Positions 9,625-21,682 are shown, numbered from the stretch's first letter. The stretch: 64,000 nucleotides of DNA from Curvularia sp. ZM96 (GCA_022457065.1 JAJGBQ010000002.1:4526001-4590000); one strand, 5' to 3'. A program made the numbers and translations. Notes: generated from the sequence alone by a model not told the origin.

Positions 9625-10274
9625 AGCAGCCAAAGCCTTCTCAGAGCTCACATGGCGCACAACGTGCTGGCGCAACACAGAGTCAGCGATCAGAAATACC
9701 TGACACAGAAAGCGATAGCGATGAAGACTTTGAACCCGTGGTTCCGCACAGTACGCGTAAGGAACTTTCCTCTAACCACACATCTACCACTTTAGCATCT
9801 AGGCTAACTATAGAATTTAATACAGGATTTAGACACAAGCCATTGACTACACTAGCATAAAGGCAGCTTCTTATAGAAAACAAGGAAAACCAACCACCTG
9901 CTAGCAAGAACGTTCTCAAGGGTTCAGATGGCCAGCCTAACATCCCAGAATGGCAGTGCAATACGAACGATGTCTTGACTAGGATCTAGCAAGGCTACCA
10001 GAGGAAGAACTAATAGAACCTCACGCCTATGAGCATGACTACTTTCGAGAGCCTAGATGGCTACCGCACTCCTAAGCCTAACATCCGGAAACGGAATCAA
10101 GACATCTTGAGGACCAACAGAACAAGAAACTGAGAATCGGAGATTGTCAGGACGGGATAACACAGCCTCGACCCAAGAATGCAATGTCATTTCTTCGAAT
10201 TGGTCCTCCTTCAGGTGACCGTGGCGGACTCCAGCAAACTGCCGCCACCGCCGCCACCACCACCTTTCTAAAAG
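9625..10274. other. Gene-free segment before the tandem array
   Basis: About 650 bp without a credible coding region. Includes a short trinucleotide-like CCGCCACCACCAC run near 10240-10263. Nothing else recognised. Confidence 0.5.
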
Positions 10275-11245
10275 CTAGATGCATGAGCTAGAAGATTAGG
10301 AAACACAGAGCCTTGTATTTGCCCCAGTATCGCAGGGTAGTAAATATCGAGACATGCATGTAGGAGCTTGAACACTAAGGAATAAAGAATCTTGTATTTG
10401 CTACAGCAGCTGGTAATATTGAATATCGGACGTTATCGCATCAGTTTAAAGATTAAAAATATGAAGCCTTTGTATTTGTCCCAGTACCTTAATCGAAGTT
10501 TTTATGCGGTAGCCGGAAGATCAGAAACATGGAATATTTGTGTTTGTCTCAATAACACATGATACTAAATTCCAAAAGCCATATTCGTTAGTTACAATAC
10601 CAGAAAATTTGGAGCCTTTGTATTTGTCCTAGCACTAAACAATACTAAATATTGAGGACCGTATGCATCCGCTTCAAAACTACGGAATGGTGAGTCTCTG
10701 TATTTGCCGCAGCAATTTATAGTAGTAACCTCAGAGCATGTATGCAGTAGCTTGAAGATCAAGAATATGGAGCGTCTGTATCTGCCACGGTAACCCATAA
10801 CAGTAATGTAAATATCAGAGGTAGCTATATGCATCAGCTCAAAGATAAAGATACATGGAGCTTTTACATTTGTCTTGACAGGCCACAATACCAAATATCC
10901 ATCCACTTCATGACCGTGAAAATGGAGCCTTGGTATTTACCCCAATATCTCATAGCAGTAGCATCAAAGCAAATATGCAGCAACCCAATAATTAAGAAAT
11001 ATGAAGCCATTGTGCTTAGTTGTCTCAGCACCCACAACCGTTAATATCAGACATATGTAGTAACTCGAAGACAAGGAAACATAGGGCCATTGTATTTGTC
11101 TCAACAACCTACGATAGTGAATATCGAAGAATGCATGTACCTGTTTCAAAGCTAGGAACATGGTGCCATTGTATTTGCCCCAACACCCTATGACAGTAGA
11201 CAGCAAATGTGATTTGCGTCAGCTTCAAGACCATCGATATGTGAA
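10275..11245. repeat. Degenerate tandem array, about 12 units of about 78 bp
   Basis: A motif of the form GAGCCTTTGTATTTGTCCC recurs with its GTATTTG core near 10315, 10394, 10472, 10542, 10620, 10700, 10778, 10866, 10933, 11012, 11092 and 11171. Spacing is mostly 78-80 bp (range 67-88). Each unit continues with an ATAGTAAATATCGAGACAT-like stretch, then GCAGTAGCTTGAAGATCA and GGAAACATGG. Units differ from one another at many positions, largely by transitions. No reading frame runs through it. This is an old minisatellite; the role is unknown. Confidence 0.88.
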
Positions 11246-11278
11246 TGTTCCAATTGCACATTATTCCACACATGTACA

Positions 11279-11683
11279 CTAGTCTTTCCATAACATCACA
11301 ATCTGGCTCTTCAAGATCTCAACTTGTACATTGGACATGGCGACTCCAGTTGTGTATATCGCACTCCACACACCGCGCAACCGATTAGTACCGGAACCGA
11401 TATGTACCTTGGGACGCTGTCCATCCTTCCCTATCACGAGAAGGTAGACACGCCAGTAGCCATGGTGCTTGGTTGATAGGTGCTTGAGCTGGCCAATGGT
11501 CGGCGGCTGTGTAGCGGACTTTATGACTGCCAATAGTGTCGTGACAACTACAATGTGTTGTTCTTCAACAATCCCATACAACCTCAACGGCCACGATACA
11601 CATGACGTAGGGTGCCTTTTCGGAACGGTACAGCAATGAGGGACCTCGACATCACATTTACCACGAATAGTCGAGAGACGCAA
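11279..11683 (-). pseudogene. Possible relic of a GIY-YIG-like protein gene
   Basis: An open frame of 134 codons with no convincing ATG context. It includes YWRVYLLVIGKDGQRPKVHI followed directly by GSGTNRLRGVWSAIY. The pattern Y-x-Y-V-L ... V/I-Y-I-G-S-G-T-x-x-x-x-G-V resembles the GIY-YIG-like domain of a protein family found in repeat-rich parts of Pezizomycotina genomes. The catalytic spacing is only approximate, the frame stops soon after the motif, and the neighbourhood is repetitive, so a dead fragment is likelier than a working gene. A chance open frame is possible. Confidence 0.3.
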
Positions 11684-12803
11684 ATATCAACCATTCACTC
11701 AGCACAATCTCACCAACCCAGACTCCGAGGGTCTTCGAGCTCTCACAGACCTACCGAGGCAGAAAAAAATAATGAAGCCATCCCAACCTCCTCACCAAAC
11801 CCACTCATCCAATGTTTCGCATGGCCAGTGCACGCCGAGGCTCCACCTTGCAGAAAAGAATTCTGCGCAGAAAACAGGTGCGCGGTGCGCGCAAACGTCT
11901 GCGTTCATGTGAAAAGTGGAGTTTGGATAGTTCCAGACAGTTCGAGCAATCCACAGCGGCGTTTGCATCGGCGAAAGAGGGAGATGAGGGCCGTTTGGAG
12001 CGGGTGTGGCGGACACAGTGTGGTGAGAGTGACGCATGTGAGAGACAGTAATAGGTGTGAGAGGAGCAAAGAGAAACTTTTGGACCATTACATGGCTTCA
12101 GGAAGTGGGAGAAACATATTCAATTGGCTATTTGGCAGTTTCATTATCATCCATGTCGTGCATAACCTTGGGATATCCATAGTAGTAAAGGTAAGGGTAA
12201 CCAAAGTTCGGCGACAAACCGGCGGTGATTGGTGGGTCCCATCTCGCATCGGACGAAAGAATTTTCACGCGCAAACAAAGAGTTGTTGTGGTGGTCTGTG
12301 CCGCTAGCGTGGCCGCCAAGCAGTCGCGAGCTTAAATACCCTTCGTGCCTCCGATGAGAAAAGGCTATCGATCATGTTCGTTTTCCCACTCCCCCCCTAC
12401 ATTTTCCACTGCTAACGACGCGACAGACTTCATAGAATCATTTCTAATAGTATGCATCCCTCTCTGAGTTACTCTAAGTAGCCACAGAATCTCCAACCTG
12501 GTTGATGACTTTCAGCCTCGATGTCCCGGAGTGAGGCCTTATTTACGACTTGCTTCGGCGAGCGTGGCGATGATCTTCAGCCGACTGGCAGTGTACTTCG
12601 GTCACTCCACGAGGCAGGACGTTGATGGCAATCTGACAGGCTTTTTGTTTTTGTTTTTTCATTGGTGTTTCTGGCCGCGTCCAGTTCATTGAGGAAGAAA
12701 CGTGAGATCCATGTTTGGGTGCAAATGCTTCATTATCCCAGGCTTGCTATGTAAAAACACCACGTACTCCATGTGCTTGCGCATCCAGTCTATGGCCCGG
12801 TGA
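11684..12803. other. Gene-free segment 3' of the acetyltransferase
   Basis: About 1.1 kb. Several overlapping open frames occur on both strands but none has recognisable protein character. A pyrimidine-rich stretch lies near 12385-12420. No RNA gene recognised. Confidence 0.5.
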
Positions 12804-14068
12804 TTAGCACCACGCGTACTTCTCGTTCTCCATCCAGTCGATCTTGTCTGCCACCGGGCCCTCGTGCTCGGGGAACCACTTCAGGCTCGCGATGCTCTCC
12901 ACATCTCTGTTGACGTGCTTGGCATCTGGATCCAGCCTCTTCGCTGCTGCAAGCGCTGCGGGCGTAGGCGCCCACATCTCTACATTCTCCATCTTCCACT
13001 CCTCTGCCTCGCGCTGCGCCATGGCCATCAGCGCCGCAATAGCAGCATCGTGGCTGTGGTCCTGGGCGGCAGCGCTGCCGTGGCTCGAGGTGCCTTCCCA
13101 ACCGCCATCCTCGATGACCAACCGCAGAATGTGAAGCGTATTGCCCTTGGCCTCGGTTGGATCCTGGTTGTACCACATGCGCGTCCAGTAGCACCACACA
13201 CGCTTACCCTTCTCTGTGCCGACAATAGCTCCCTTGATCTGGGGCGTCTTGCCATGCAGCTCGTTGCCGACAAACTCCTCGCGCGCATGGTGCCAGCGGA
13301 TCGTCTCGATATTGGGAATCAGCGCCACGGCCGTATTGCTGCCTTTTGGCCGCGATTCCAGATTCCGCCGCACAGAAGCCACATCAATGTCGCACAGATC
13401 TGGCAGGTCTTGTGCATAGAGCGGACGCGCTGTCGGTAGACTGCTTGTGTCTTGACTAACTTTGCCAGCGATGGAGACATGCGACGACGAAAACGGCTCC
13501 CAGCCGAAGCTGTTGTAGAATTTCTAAATGTCGTTAGACGCTGGGCGCCCGCCGGTTCGCATGCCAGGAAACTGCTTACCTTGCCGATATCTGAATACAG
13601 GACCGAGAACAGACATTCTGTGCCCGCCTCTTCGGTCTGGTATGTTCTCAGTATGTTACCCAGCTCGGTCATCATCCTCTGGGCATAGCCTCGCTTCCGC
13701 AGATGGTTGGCGCAGAAGACGCTTCCGATGCCGTGACAGATGACTTCCTTGACCTTTCCATCCTGCCATACGAGCGCCTTCTTTCGGTACGTCTCGCAGC
13801 TGGCCAGCGGTAGTCTAGTGCCTGATTGGGGGTCTAGAGGGTTGTTGGGTAGTGAAGTGTCAACGAGGATCCAGTACGAGATGCCGCCGTTTCGTGTCAT
13901 ATCCGTCTCAGCGAGGACTGTTTCACGGCGGAGGTAGGCTGGCAGCTTGAGAGCACCGCGCCATTCAGCTGCATTGAGGGTGAATTGCATCAGCTTCTCC
14001 GCCTCGGTAGGATGCACAAGTGCGAGCGAAGGCGAGTCGCCCTTGGGAAGATTGTCGGTGATGGCCAT
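12804..14068 (-). CDS. LYC1: LYC1-like N-acetyltransferase
   Basis: Two exons, 13580-14068 and 12804-13523, split by a 56-bp phase-0 intron (GTAAGC donor, TTTAG acceptor), give a 402-aa protein. LYC1 proteins are GNAT-fold acetyltransferases; in yeasts such as Yarrowia, LYC1 acetylates lysine at N6 in lysine catabolism. Features: LVHPTEAEKLMQF near the start; the acetyl-CoA loop region at about 110-140, including GIGSVFCANHLRKRGYAQRMM (Q/R-x-x-G-x-A type); and LYSDIGKKFYNSFGWEP across the splice junction, the GNAT beta4-alpha4 equivalent. The C-terminal half contains the WHHAREEFVGNEL and WCYWTRMWYNQDP blocks seen in fungal LYC1 proteins and a final WMENEKYAWC. The ATG at 14068 was chosen because the frame opens upstream only at a non-ATG codon. 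The substrate here is inferred. Confidence 0.82.
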
Positions 14069-14833
14069 GATTGCTTTGGTGTCTTGCACAAGAACGCTCA
14101 AGCTTGGGGCATGCCGTGGTTCTTTATAACCCCGGCCTGCCCAGGTTCCGGTGTATACTTGTCACTTGTCGTAGGGTGTCATAGGGCGTCTAGGAACGAT
14201 ACCGTACCGAGTAATCAGTGGGTCCACGATTGCAACAGATTGGCTATGCTGGCATCCAACGGCGGAGTACTAGGCGGAAAAGGAACCTGTTGTCTGCACG
14301 TCTTAGGTTTACTCCAGAGCACCCCGCATGTCTATTCCGCTTTGAGCTCCGTGCAAACTTATACCTGCCCCCGTATTCTCCCCACAAAGACAAACAGACG
14401 ATGCGTGACGTTGCTCGCGGCCGGCCCGTCGTATGCCGTTGGAAAGCGAGTGCGGAGTGCCACTGCATGCCATAGGTCAGGTGCGCCTGGTCCGATTCGC
14501 GAGTAGCCTCAGATCTTGCATGGAGCCAACCATGGATGCTTGTCATCCACAAAGCCTCGCCTCGGCGCAGTATGGGCAATGTGAGCCAGCCCTGTGACAA
14601 TACGTGGCTTTGGCAGCAGCTAGCTTGGCTCGCGCTACCTCCAGAGACGATCTTAACTCTAGCTAGCTAGTGCTGACAATAATATACTTTGAGGAATAGA
14701 CTTTGAAGAATATTTCTTAAAAATATTCAAAAAATAATATCAAAAATATCAGAATGCTATCAAAACATTCGAATAAAATATTCAAATACTACTAAGATAT
14801 CTAAATAAAAGACGGAAAAATTATTTAGCTAAG
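14069..14833. other. LYC1 upstream region grading into an AT-rich shoulder
   Basis: The first 550 bp have ordinary base composition and should hold the LYC1 promoter. From about 14660 the sequence turns sharply AT-rich, with repeated AATATT words, before the retroelement begins. The shoulder may be RIP leakage from the neighbouring element or the remains of an older insertion. Confidence 0.55.
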
Positions 14834-14838
14834 ATATG
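14834..14838. repeat. Target site duplication, left copy (ATATG)
   Basis: ATATG directly precedes the left LTR and is repeated exactly after the right LTR at 21683-21687. A 5-bp duplication is normal for Ty3/gypsy integration. Confidence 0.88.
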
Positions 14839-15264
14839 TGTTAAGAGTGGATCTTGAGTGGAAGTAATATAAGACTTCTAGTGTCAAGACTCTAAGGTTA
14901 GTTTTCGCGGATGAAGTAACAGAGTAATATAAACAGTGTCTCTACAAGTAACTATTATATTATAGATACTTATACTCGTAACTTAAGTTAAATATATTAA
15001 GCTATAAGAGCCTAATACCTTTTCCTATATACTTATAATGCTCGTAACTCTTAGTTAGAGGAGTCTAAGAATTACTTAGTAGCTAATATACGAGGAGCTT
15101 TCCTCTATAGCTTATATACGAGAAGTCTGCCAAGACCCTTCCTCGTGCATAGAGGTCTAAGAGAGTCACGTGACACTAACCCCCGCGTTATATATAGCCC
15201 TATCGACTAGACGTCGATATTTCTTAACTTAACTGCCGTGCCTCCTTTCTTTAGGTTCGTAACA
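14839..15264 (-). repeat. LTR, left copy (3' LTR of the minus-strand element)
   Basis: 426 bp, beginning TGTTAAGAG and ending TTCGTAACA. It aligns without gaps to the right copy, with about 35 differences, all transitions. It contains GTCACGTGAC, an E-box palindrome, near its inner end. Confidence 0.95.
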
Positions 15265-15280
15265 CTATCTCCCTCTTTTC
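15265..15280 (-). other. Polypurine tract of the retroelement
   Basis: Read on the minus strand this is GAAAAGAGGGAGATAG, abutting the LTR. It is the plus-strand primer site in reverse transcription and fixes the element's orientation. Confidence 0.85.
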
Positions 15281-15959
15281 TAAGCTTATTCTTAAGCTTT
15301 TCGTATACCTATAGCTAATAATATCTACCTCTAGATCTAAAGAACATCTTCGTCTTACTCTTAAGATTCGTCGTAATAGCCTTCCTGCGCCCGTCCCCTA
15401 CGATTATTATTTTGTAAACAACCGTTAGTGCGTCGCAATGCCTAAGATTAATAGTAAGCGTTTAAAGTGCTCTAAGTACACTCGTCTAGGTTACCTATAT
15501 ATTAATATGTTGTAGGTATTCTTAGATAAGACTTATAAAGAGTATTAAAAGAAGGTAGATAAAGATAAGCGATTATTAGCTTAGGTAATTTTACGCTTAA
15601 TATAAAATAAGAAGATTTTAAAGTAGACTAAGAAGCGTACTATAAAAAAGACTATATATCTAGTAAATACCTTACGCAAAAATAGTAATAACGTAGATGC
15701 GTAAGAGTCTCTAGATTACCCCGCGGTAGATACGTTAGTAGGGTTTTCGCTAGTTATATAGAGTACTTTAGGGTCCTTAGACGCCCTCGCCTCGCCCTTA
15801 AATTCTAGTAATACTTCTATTTTCTCTTCTTAATAGTACGTATTTCTTTTTATAATTCTTATAGTGTTATAGGTCTATTATAGAATCTTATTTTATTAGG
15901 TTTTCCTTTTATTAGCTTTACTCTTCTAGTATAATAGTAGATATTATTTTGTTTTTAGT

Positions 15960-18500
15960 ATTTCTTTAGTAGTTACTAATAGTTTTGTAGATTAGCTTTA
16001 GGTTCCTATATGTTTTCTAATTCTAGGTATCCCTTCTATTTAACTAGCTATTCCTAGTAGAAGTCGTCATCTTAGAAATCGTTTCTTCTAGTTTCTTAGT
16101 ATTCTTAGAGATTTTCTACGTCGTATTTGTCGTCTTCTTCTGTTTCGTAGTAGAATATTTCTTGTAGTAGCGTTCTAGGGTCTACTAGTTCTAATAGTTT
16201 AATATAGAATCTTAGGTATATTTTAGCGTCTAGTAGTAGATCTAATATATAGGTTACTAGTCTGTTTTACTTCGAAATTAAAAATAGTCTAATCTTAACG
16301 TTATCTAGTTCTTTACTTAGTCGTTTCGTTTAAAGGTTCTTCGTAAGTAGATATACTTTATTCCTCTTTTTTAGCTAAGGTGCTATTTTTCTTTTCTAGT
16401 TAATATATAAAATGCTCTAGCGTTATACCTTTTCGAGTAATTCTCGTAGTTATTCGTGTATTTTCTTTAGTTCTTTAGCTATAGCAATAGCTACTTCTAT
16501 TTTTATACTTAGTAAGGTTCTAGTAAAGAGATTTAAGTGTCTTCTATAATTTACGTAAAATAGTGTTTATTCTATAGACTCTAATATTTTGTTATTATAC
16601 GCTAGTTATGCTATTAGTAATAATTATACCTAATTATTCTACTAATAGTTAGTGTAGATGCGTAGATATATTTTCATAGTTCTATTTATTCTTTCTATTT
16701 GTCTATTAGTTTCTAGGTGATAAGCTATAGATAGCTTCCTTTTTATTTCTATTATTGCTATTAAGGTTATCTAAAAGTTTAATATAAAGAGCTTGTCTCT
16801 ATTACTAGTAATTAACTTTAGTATTCTGTAGTTCCTCGTAATTCTATTGTAAAATATATATATAAGTTATTCTATATTATAATCTTTTCTAAATATAATA
16901 TATACTATATATTTAGTAAACCTATCTACTATAACTAAGATTGCGTCGTAGCTAATATTAGTTGTAGAGTCCTTTAAGACTAGTAGTCCTATTACGAAGT
17001 CTATAGAGATATCTATCTAGGGTGCATCTAGTAGTTCTTATACTTATATTTCTCCGTATAGCGTATAAGTGCTATACTTATTCTTCTAGTATTATTCGTA
17101 TTTAGCGATAAAGGCTATAACCTTGTCTTTTATCTTACTAAATTCGTAGTTTCGTCGAATTAGTTCTATTATTCTAGCGATCCTAGGGTGTCCATGTACT
17201 AGATCGTTATAATATTATTAAATAATTTCTTCTTACTAGTCTTTATATATATCGTTTCTAATTTTAAGTATTCTATTAATAGTTCTTACTAGTTCTAGAG
17301 ATCTATCTTCGTTTTACTTAAGTATCGCGGTGTCGATAACTTCTTTAGTTCCTGCGATATCTAGTCTTTAGCTAAGAGCGTCTACTCTACCGTTTTCTTT
17401 TCCTAGTGTGTACATAATCTTAAATTTATATTATCTAAGTAGCTTAGCCTATTAGGTCTAGCGTTAGTTAAGAGATTTCGTAGTAGTGAAGTATACTAAG
17501 TTCTTATAATCTATATAGATAGTAAGTTCTAAGTAGCTTTCTACGTATACTCTCTAATATTTTAGATATATAACTATTATAAGTAGTTCCTTATCGTATA
17601 CGTCGTATTATTTTTCTAGTCCTAAGAACTTTCTTAAGTAATATGCTATTAGGTGCTATTTACTATTAATATAGATGCTAGCGCAGCCTTCTAGGGCTAG
17701 GTCTAATGCGTTAGTTTCGAATTTTAGTAGTACTCCTAAAATGAATATTCTAAAGCATAGTAGCGTAATATATACTTTCTTAAGTATCTTAAAAACGTTA
17801 TTAGCCTTTTTATTCTAGTTCTATAGGGTATCTTTTCGTGTAAGCCGCGTTATTAGTATCGCGATCTTAGAGTAATCTTTAATAAATTCTTAGTTAAAGT
17901 TTATAAATCTAAGAAATAATTAAATATCTATAATATTCTTTAGTATTAGCTAGTTCTTAATAACTTTAATCTTTTCTTCGCTTATTTATACTCTATTTAT
18001 CTCTACTACGTAGTCTAGAAAGTTAACCTTAGTCTTGTAAAATTCACACTTCTTTAGCTTAAGTTAAAGACTATAGTCGTTAAGAGCTTAAAGTACTTTT
18101 ATAACGTGTCTAGTATAGTCCTTCTTATTTTCTAAGTAGATTAGGATATTATCTAAGTAGGTAATAACGAATATATCTAAATAGGGTCTAAGTACGTTAT
18201 TAATAAGTGCTTAAAATGTAGCTAGGGCGTTCGTAAGCCTAAACGGCATAACTATATATTTATAATGTCTATATCTTATTTAAAAAGCCATTTTCTATTC
18301 TTTACCTTTCTTAATTCTAATAAGGTAGTATCCGTCTCTTAGATCTAATACTATAAAGATCTTTACTTAAGATAATCGATTCTAGAGTTCTTTAATATTT
18401 AGTAGTAGGTATTAATTCTTAACTATAATATCGTTTAGTTTTCTATAGTCGACGCATAGTTAATCTATTCTATCCTTCTTTAGTACAAATATAACTAGAT
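15960..18500 (-). pseudogene. Pol remnant: RT, RNase H, integrase, chromodomain
   Basis: On the minus strand the RT palm motifs CVDYRKLND and YLDNILIY are readable; the second catalytic Asp of the YLDD box has become Asn (GAT to AAT). RNase H is recognised by DYKNLVYFTTTKSLN. The integrase N-terminal domain reads as HGHPRIARIIELIRRNYEF, then a segment in which the CxxC cysteines have become Tyr or stops. The C-terminus reads LVK*KGYLELENI*EPKANL, a decayed chromodomain (normally LVKWKGY...TWEP..NL). The RT-RH-IN order assigns it to Ty3/gypsy rather than Ty1/copia; the chromodomain assigns it to the chromoviruses, which target heterochromatin. Confidence 0.9.
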
Positions 18501-20379
18501 ATTCTACTAGAGATGTTAACGGTCGTATATAGCCTTTAGCTAGTAACTTATCTAGATACTCTCGTAGTACTATAAGTTCTTATTCTAATTACTAATAAAT
18601 TAGGCTAAAAGTTAGTTACTTTCCTTCCTATAAGACTATCTTATAGTTCTAGAGTTAATACTTTAGTAACGCTTATTTGTCTACTACTTCCTAAAATAGA
18701 TATTTAAATCTTCTATATTATTTAGAGATCTCTAGAGTTGCGCTCTTCTCCTGTTTACCTCTAGCTTCGTAATCCGTTAGTCTAGTGTTAGTATCTACTA
18801 GGTTTAGCTTTCTATTAAGAGAACTACCTTTTAAGTACGCTTCTCTTTCTACGTTATTATACTACTTAGTAATGTTACTCTTATCTACTATTAAACTCTA
18901 CTAATGTCTAGGCTAGCTTGTAGTTGCGTCTAGTCCGCAGCACTTAAATTAAAATACCTTCGACTTCTAGTTAATCCGCAGGTTATGTTTCTATAGCTAT
19001 AGAAGTCCTAATATAATATTATAGATAGCTAGTCTAAGAACGTCTAGGTTAATTTTCTTCTTATACTCTTAGATACTAAGCGTTACTTATTTAACCTTAT
19101 ATATTATCTCGTTTCCTTTTAGTATTAATTCGCTAGTAGTAATATATAGTAGATATAGATGTTGTTTCTATAGCTGCGAAAGTCCTGCTTTCTTAGCTAC
19201 GTGCGCTAAAACGTAGTTATTCTATGCTTCTAAATCTACTAGTGCCTACATCTATATTCCGTTAAGCTTTACTATAAGCTTAATTAATTTTAGAGAGTTT
19301 ACTATATTAATTTCTCTAGAGAGGCCGCGTTCTCTTGTCGCTAGCCTAAAAAAGACTATAGTTTCTTATAGCTATAATATTCTTTAGCGTCTTAGTGCTT
19401 ATTATACTTATTATTTAGATATATTTACTAATATAGTTAGTTACACTCTCTAGTATTGCTGTCTTCGTTTCTATATGTAATCTATATATAGACGACGTCT
19501 ACTACATCTTCGTGTTCTAGAAAATAAATTATTTCTCTCTTCTTCTATAGATATTTAGCGTATAAGTTGTTCTTGTATTCGTACTAATTCTATTTATATC
19601 TAGGTTCTCTTTAAACCTTCTTTAGTAACTATCCTTTATTCTATTTTGCGTTCTAGTATTTTAGATAGAATTTAGTAGTATATATAGTCTAGTATAACTT
19701 ACTATATTACGGGTTATTCGCGTTATACTAATGTTAACTAATTTAGTATATATTATCGTTAGTCTAGACTTCTTATGCCTTCTATGCTTATTATAGTATG
19801 TCCGTCTTTTCTTACTTATAAGGTTAGTACTAGTATATTCTTTCTTATAGCCTATTAATATTAGCGGTAATATGTGCGTAGTTAGGTAGGGTTTGTGTAG
19901 TTTTAATCTTATAGAAGTCGATCTTAGAGTGGAGATACTATAAGTTATAGTATATTAGGAGTAGTATTTCTAGTTACGTATAGTCGTAAACGGTGTGCTT
20001 TTATCTAAGTATTTCGTTTAACTTCTAAATCTAAGTTTCTACATAATAGATGTTATCTTAACTAGGTAATCGTGCTAGTGTAGCTAGTTAATACTTCTTC
20101 TTAAAGCTAGCTATCTTTTTGTACTTTATCTTAGGCGTCTAAGGTTTCTTTTTCTTAGATATCTTATATTCCTCGTCGCTTAGAGATTCGTTATTCTTAT
20201 TAGATGCTTCTAGAGCTATAAGGGTAATATCTTCAAATCCCTTAAGAAGTTCTTCTTCTCTATTAGGTGCGGTTAGCGTTAGTTAGGTAATAATATTCTA
20301 TTTCTTATCGTCGTCGAGTTCTAACTTTCTTCGTATTATATTAAGCTATCGCTTAATCTTATTTGTATCTACACTTTGG

Positions 20380-20427
20380 TAGTCTTGTACTATATAGTCT
20401 TCCTTACCACACTTATAGTAGTTAAAC
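20380..20427 (-). pseudogene. Gag zinc-knuckle remnant
   Basis: The minus strand reads FNYYKCGKEDYIVQDY, which corresponds to a CCHC knuckle (C-x2-C-x4-H-x4-C) with three ligands turned into Tyr by G-to-A change. It marks the nucleocapsid end of Gag. The region to its right, up to 21256, should be the rest of Gag but is too mutated to delimit. Confidence 0.75.
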
Positions 20428-21256
20428 GTCTTCTTAGTTCGTTCCTTATTATTTCTTTCTAGCCCTTTACCTTTATTAAGGTTATTAAGGTGTATTAGTT
20501 CTATACTAAATCTATAGTAGGCTCCTAGAGTCTTAGAAGTATAGCTTCGCTATTTCCCCGTATTAGGCTATAAACGTTAGTATTAGTTTTATTAAGGCTA
20601 ATCGTTTAAGTTTCTTTAATTACGCGTTCTTTTTGTAAATAGTTATTCTTCTAGTACGAGTTTATAAAGTTCGTTATCTAATCTTACGGCTTTAGTTATA
20701 AGTTCCTCTAAGTTAGTAATTAAAGTTCTAGTTCTTATAAGTTCCCTACGTACTAAGAGTTTAAGACCTTATTTATACATGCGCATAAGAGCGTTATCGT
20801 TCTAGTTAATTCTCGTGGCGTACTATTAGAATAGGGTTATATAGTTAGTAGTAGGCCTAGTCTATTATAGAGTCTAAATCTTTTATTCTATAACTACTAA
20901 TTCTTTAAATAGTAAGAAGTTTTGTCGTATTTTAGTTTTAAAGGCGTTCTAGTCTTTAACTAGGGTAGTATTATTAGTGTCTTTAATAGATTCGTCTATA
21001 TAGCGTTAGATAATAGGATTAGCCTATTTCTCTATATTACCTTAAAGATACGTAGAGGCTAAGACAATCTTATTATCGTCGTTAATTCTATCTCCCTAGA
21101 GATAGAAGTAACGGTTAACCTAGAGGAGCTAAGCTTCAAGCTTATTACGGTTGCTATAGTACAAGTCAGGCTTATTACTAAGGTTAGTAGATCCTCTAGT
21201 CTAGAAAGCGTCTAGGGTGTTTATAGTAATGTCGCTTATCGTAAGAGTATTTAAAG

Positions 21257-21682
21257 TATTAAGAGTAGATCTTAAGTAGAAGTAATATAAGACTTCTAGT
21301 GTTAAGACTCTAAGGTTAGTTTTCGCAGATAAAGTAATAGAGTAATATAAATAGTATCTCTATAAGTAACTATTATATTATAAATACTTATACTCGTAAC
21401 TTAAGTTAAATACATTAAGCTATAAGGGCCTAATACCTTTTCCTATATACTTATAATACTCATAACCCTTAGTTAGAGAAGTCTAAGAATTACTTAGTAG
21501 CTAATATACGAGAAGCTTTTCTCTATAGCTTATATACGAGAAGTCTGCTAAGACCCTTCCTCGTGTATAGAGGTCCGAGGGAGTCACGTGACACTGACCC
21601 CCGCGTTACATATGGCCCTATCGACTGGGCGTCGATGTTCCTTAACTTAACCGCCGTGCCTCCTTCCTTCAGGTTCGTAACA
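21257..21682 (-). repeat. LTR, right copy (5' LTR of the minus-strand element)
   Basis: 426 bp, same length as the left LTR. Its leftmost base pairs are more heavily mutated than those of the left copy (TATTAAGAG against TGTTAAGAG), while its rightmost 110 bp are less mutated. The element's promoter would lie here. Confidence 0.95.

Larger units (their letters stand above)
14839..21682 (-). mobile_element. RIP-inactivated Ty3/gypsy chromovirus, full length (6844 bp)
   Basis: Two 426-bp LTRs bound the element, ends TGTTA...TAACA. It is flanked by the 5-bp duplication ATATG and has a purine-rich tract inside the left LTR, so transcription ran right to left. Translating the minus strand gives broken but legible domains in Metaviridae order: Gag CCHC knuckle (about 20380-20427), RT with CVDYRKLND (18421-18480) and YLDNILIYLENKK (18121-18172), RNase H DYKNLVYFTTTKSLN (17461-17515), integrase zinc-binding region (about 17080-17215) and a chromodomain (about 15970-16060). 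Stops are frequent (TGG to TAG, CAA to TAA). The mutations are overwhelmingly C-to-T and G-to-A in CpA/TpG context, which is the RIP signature. No gene in the interval can be functional. Confidence 0.95.
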
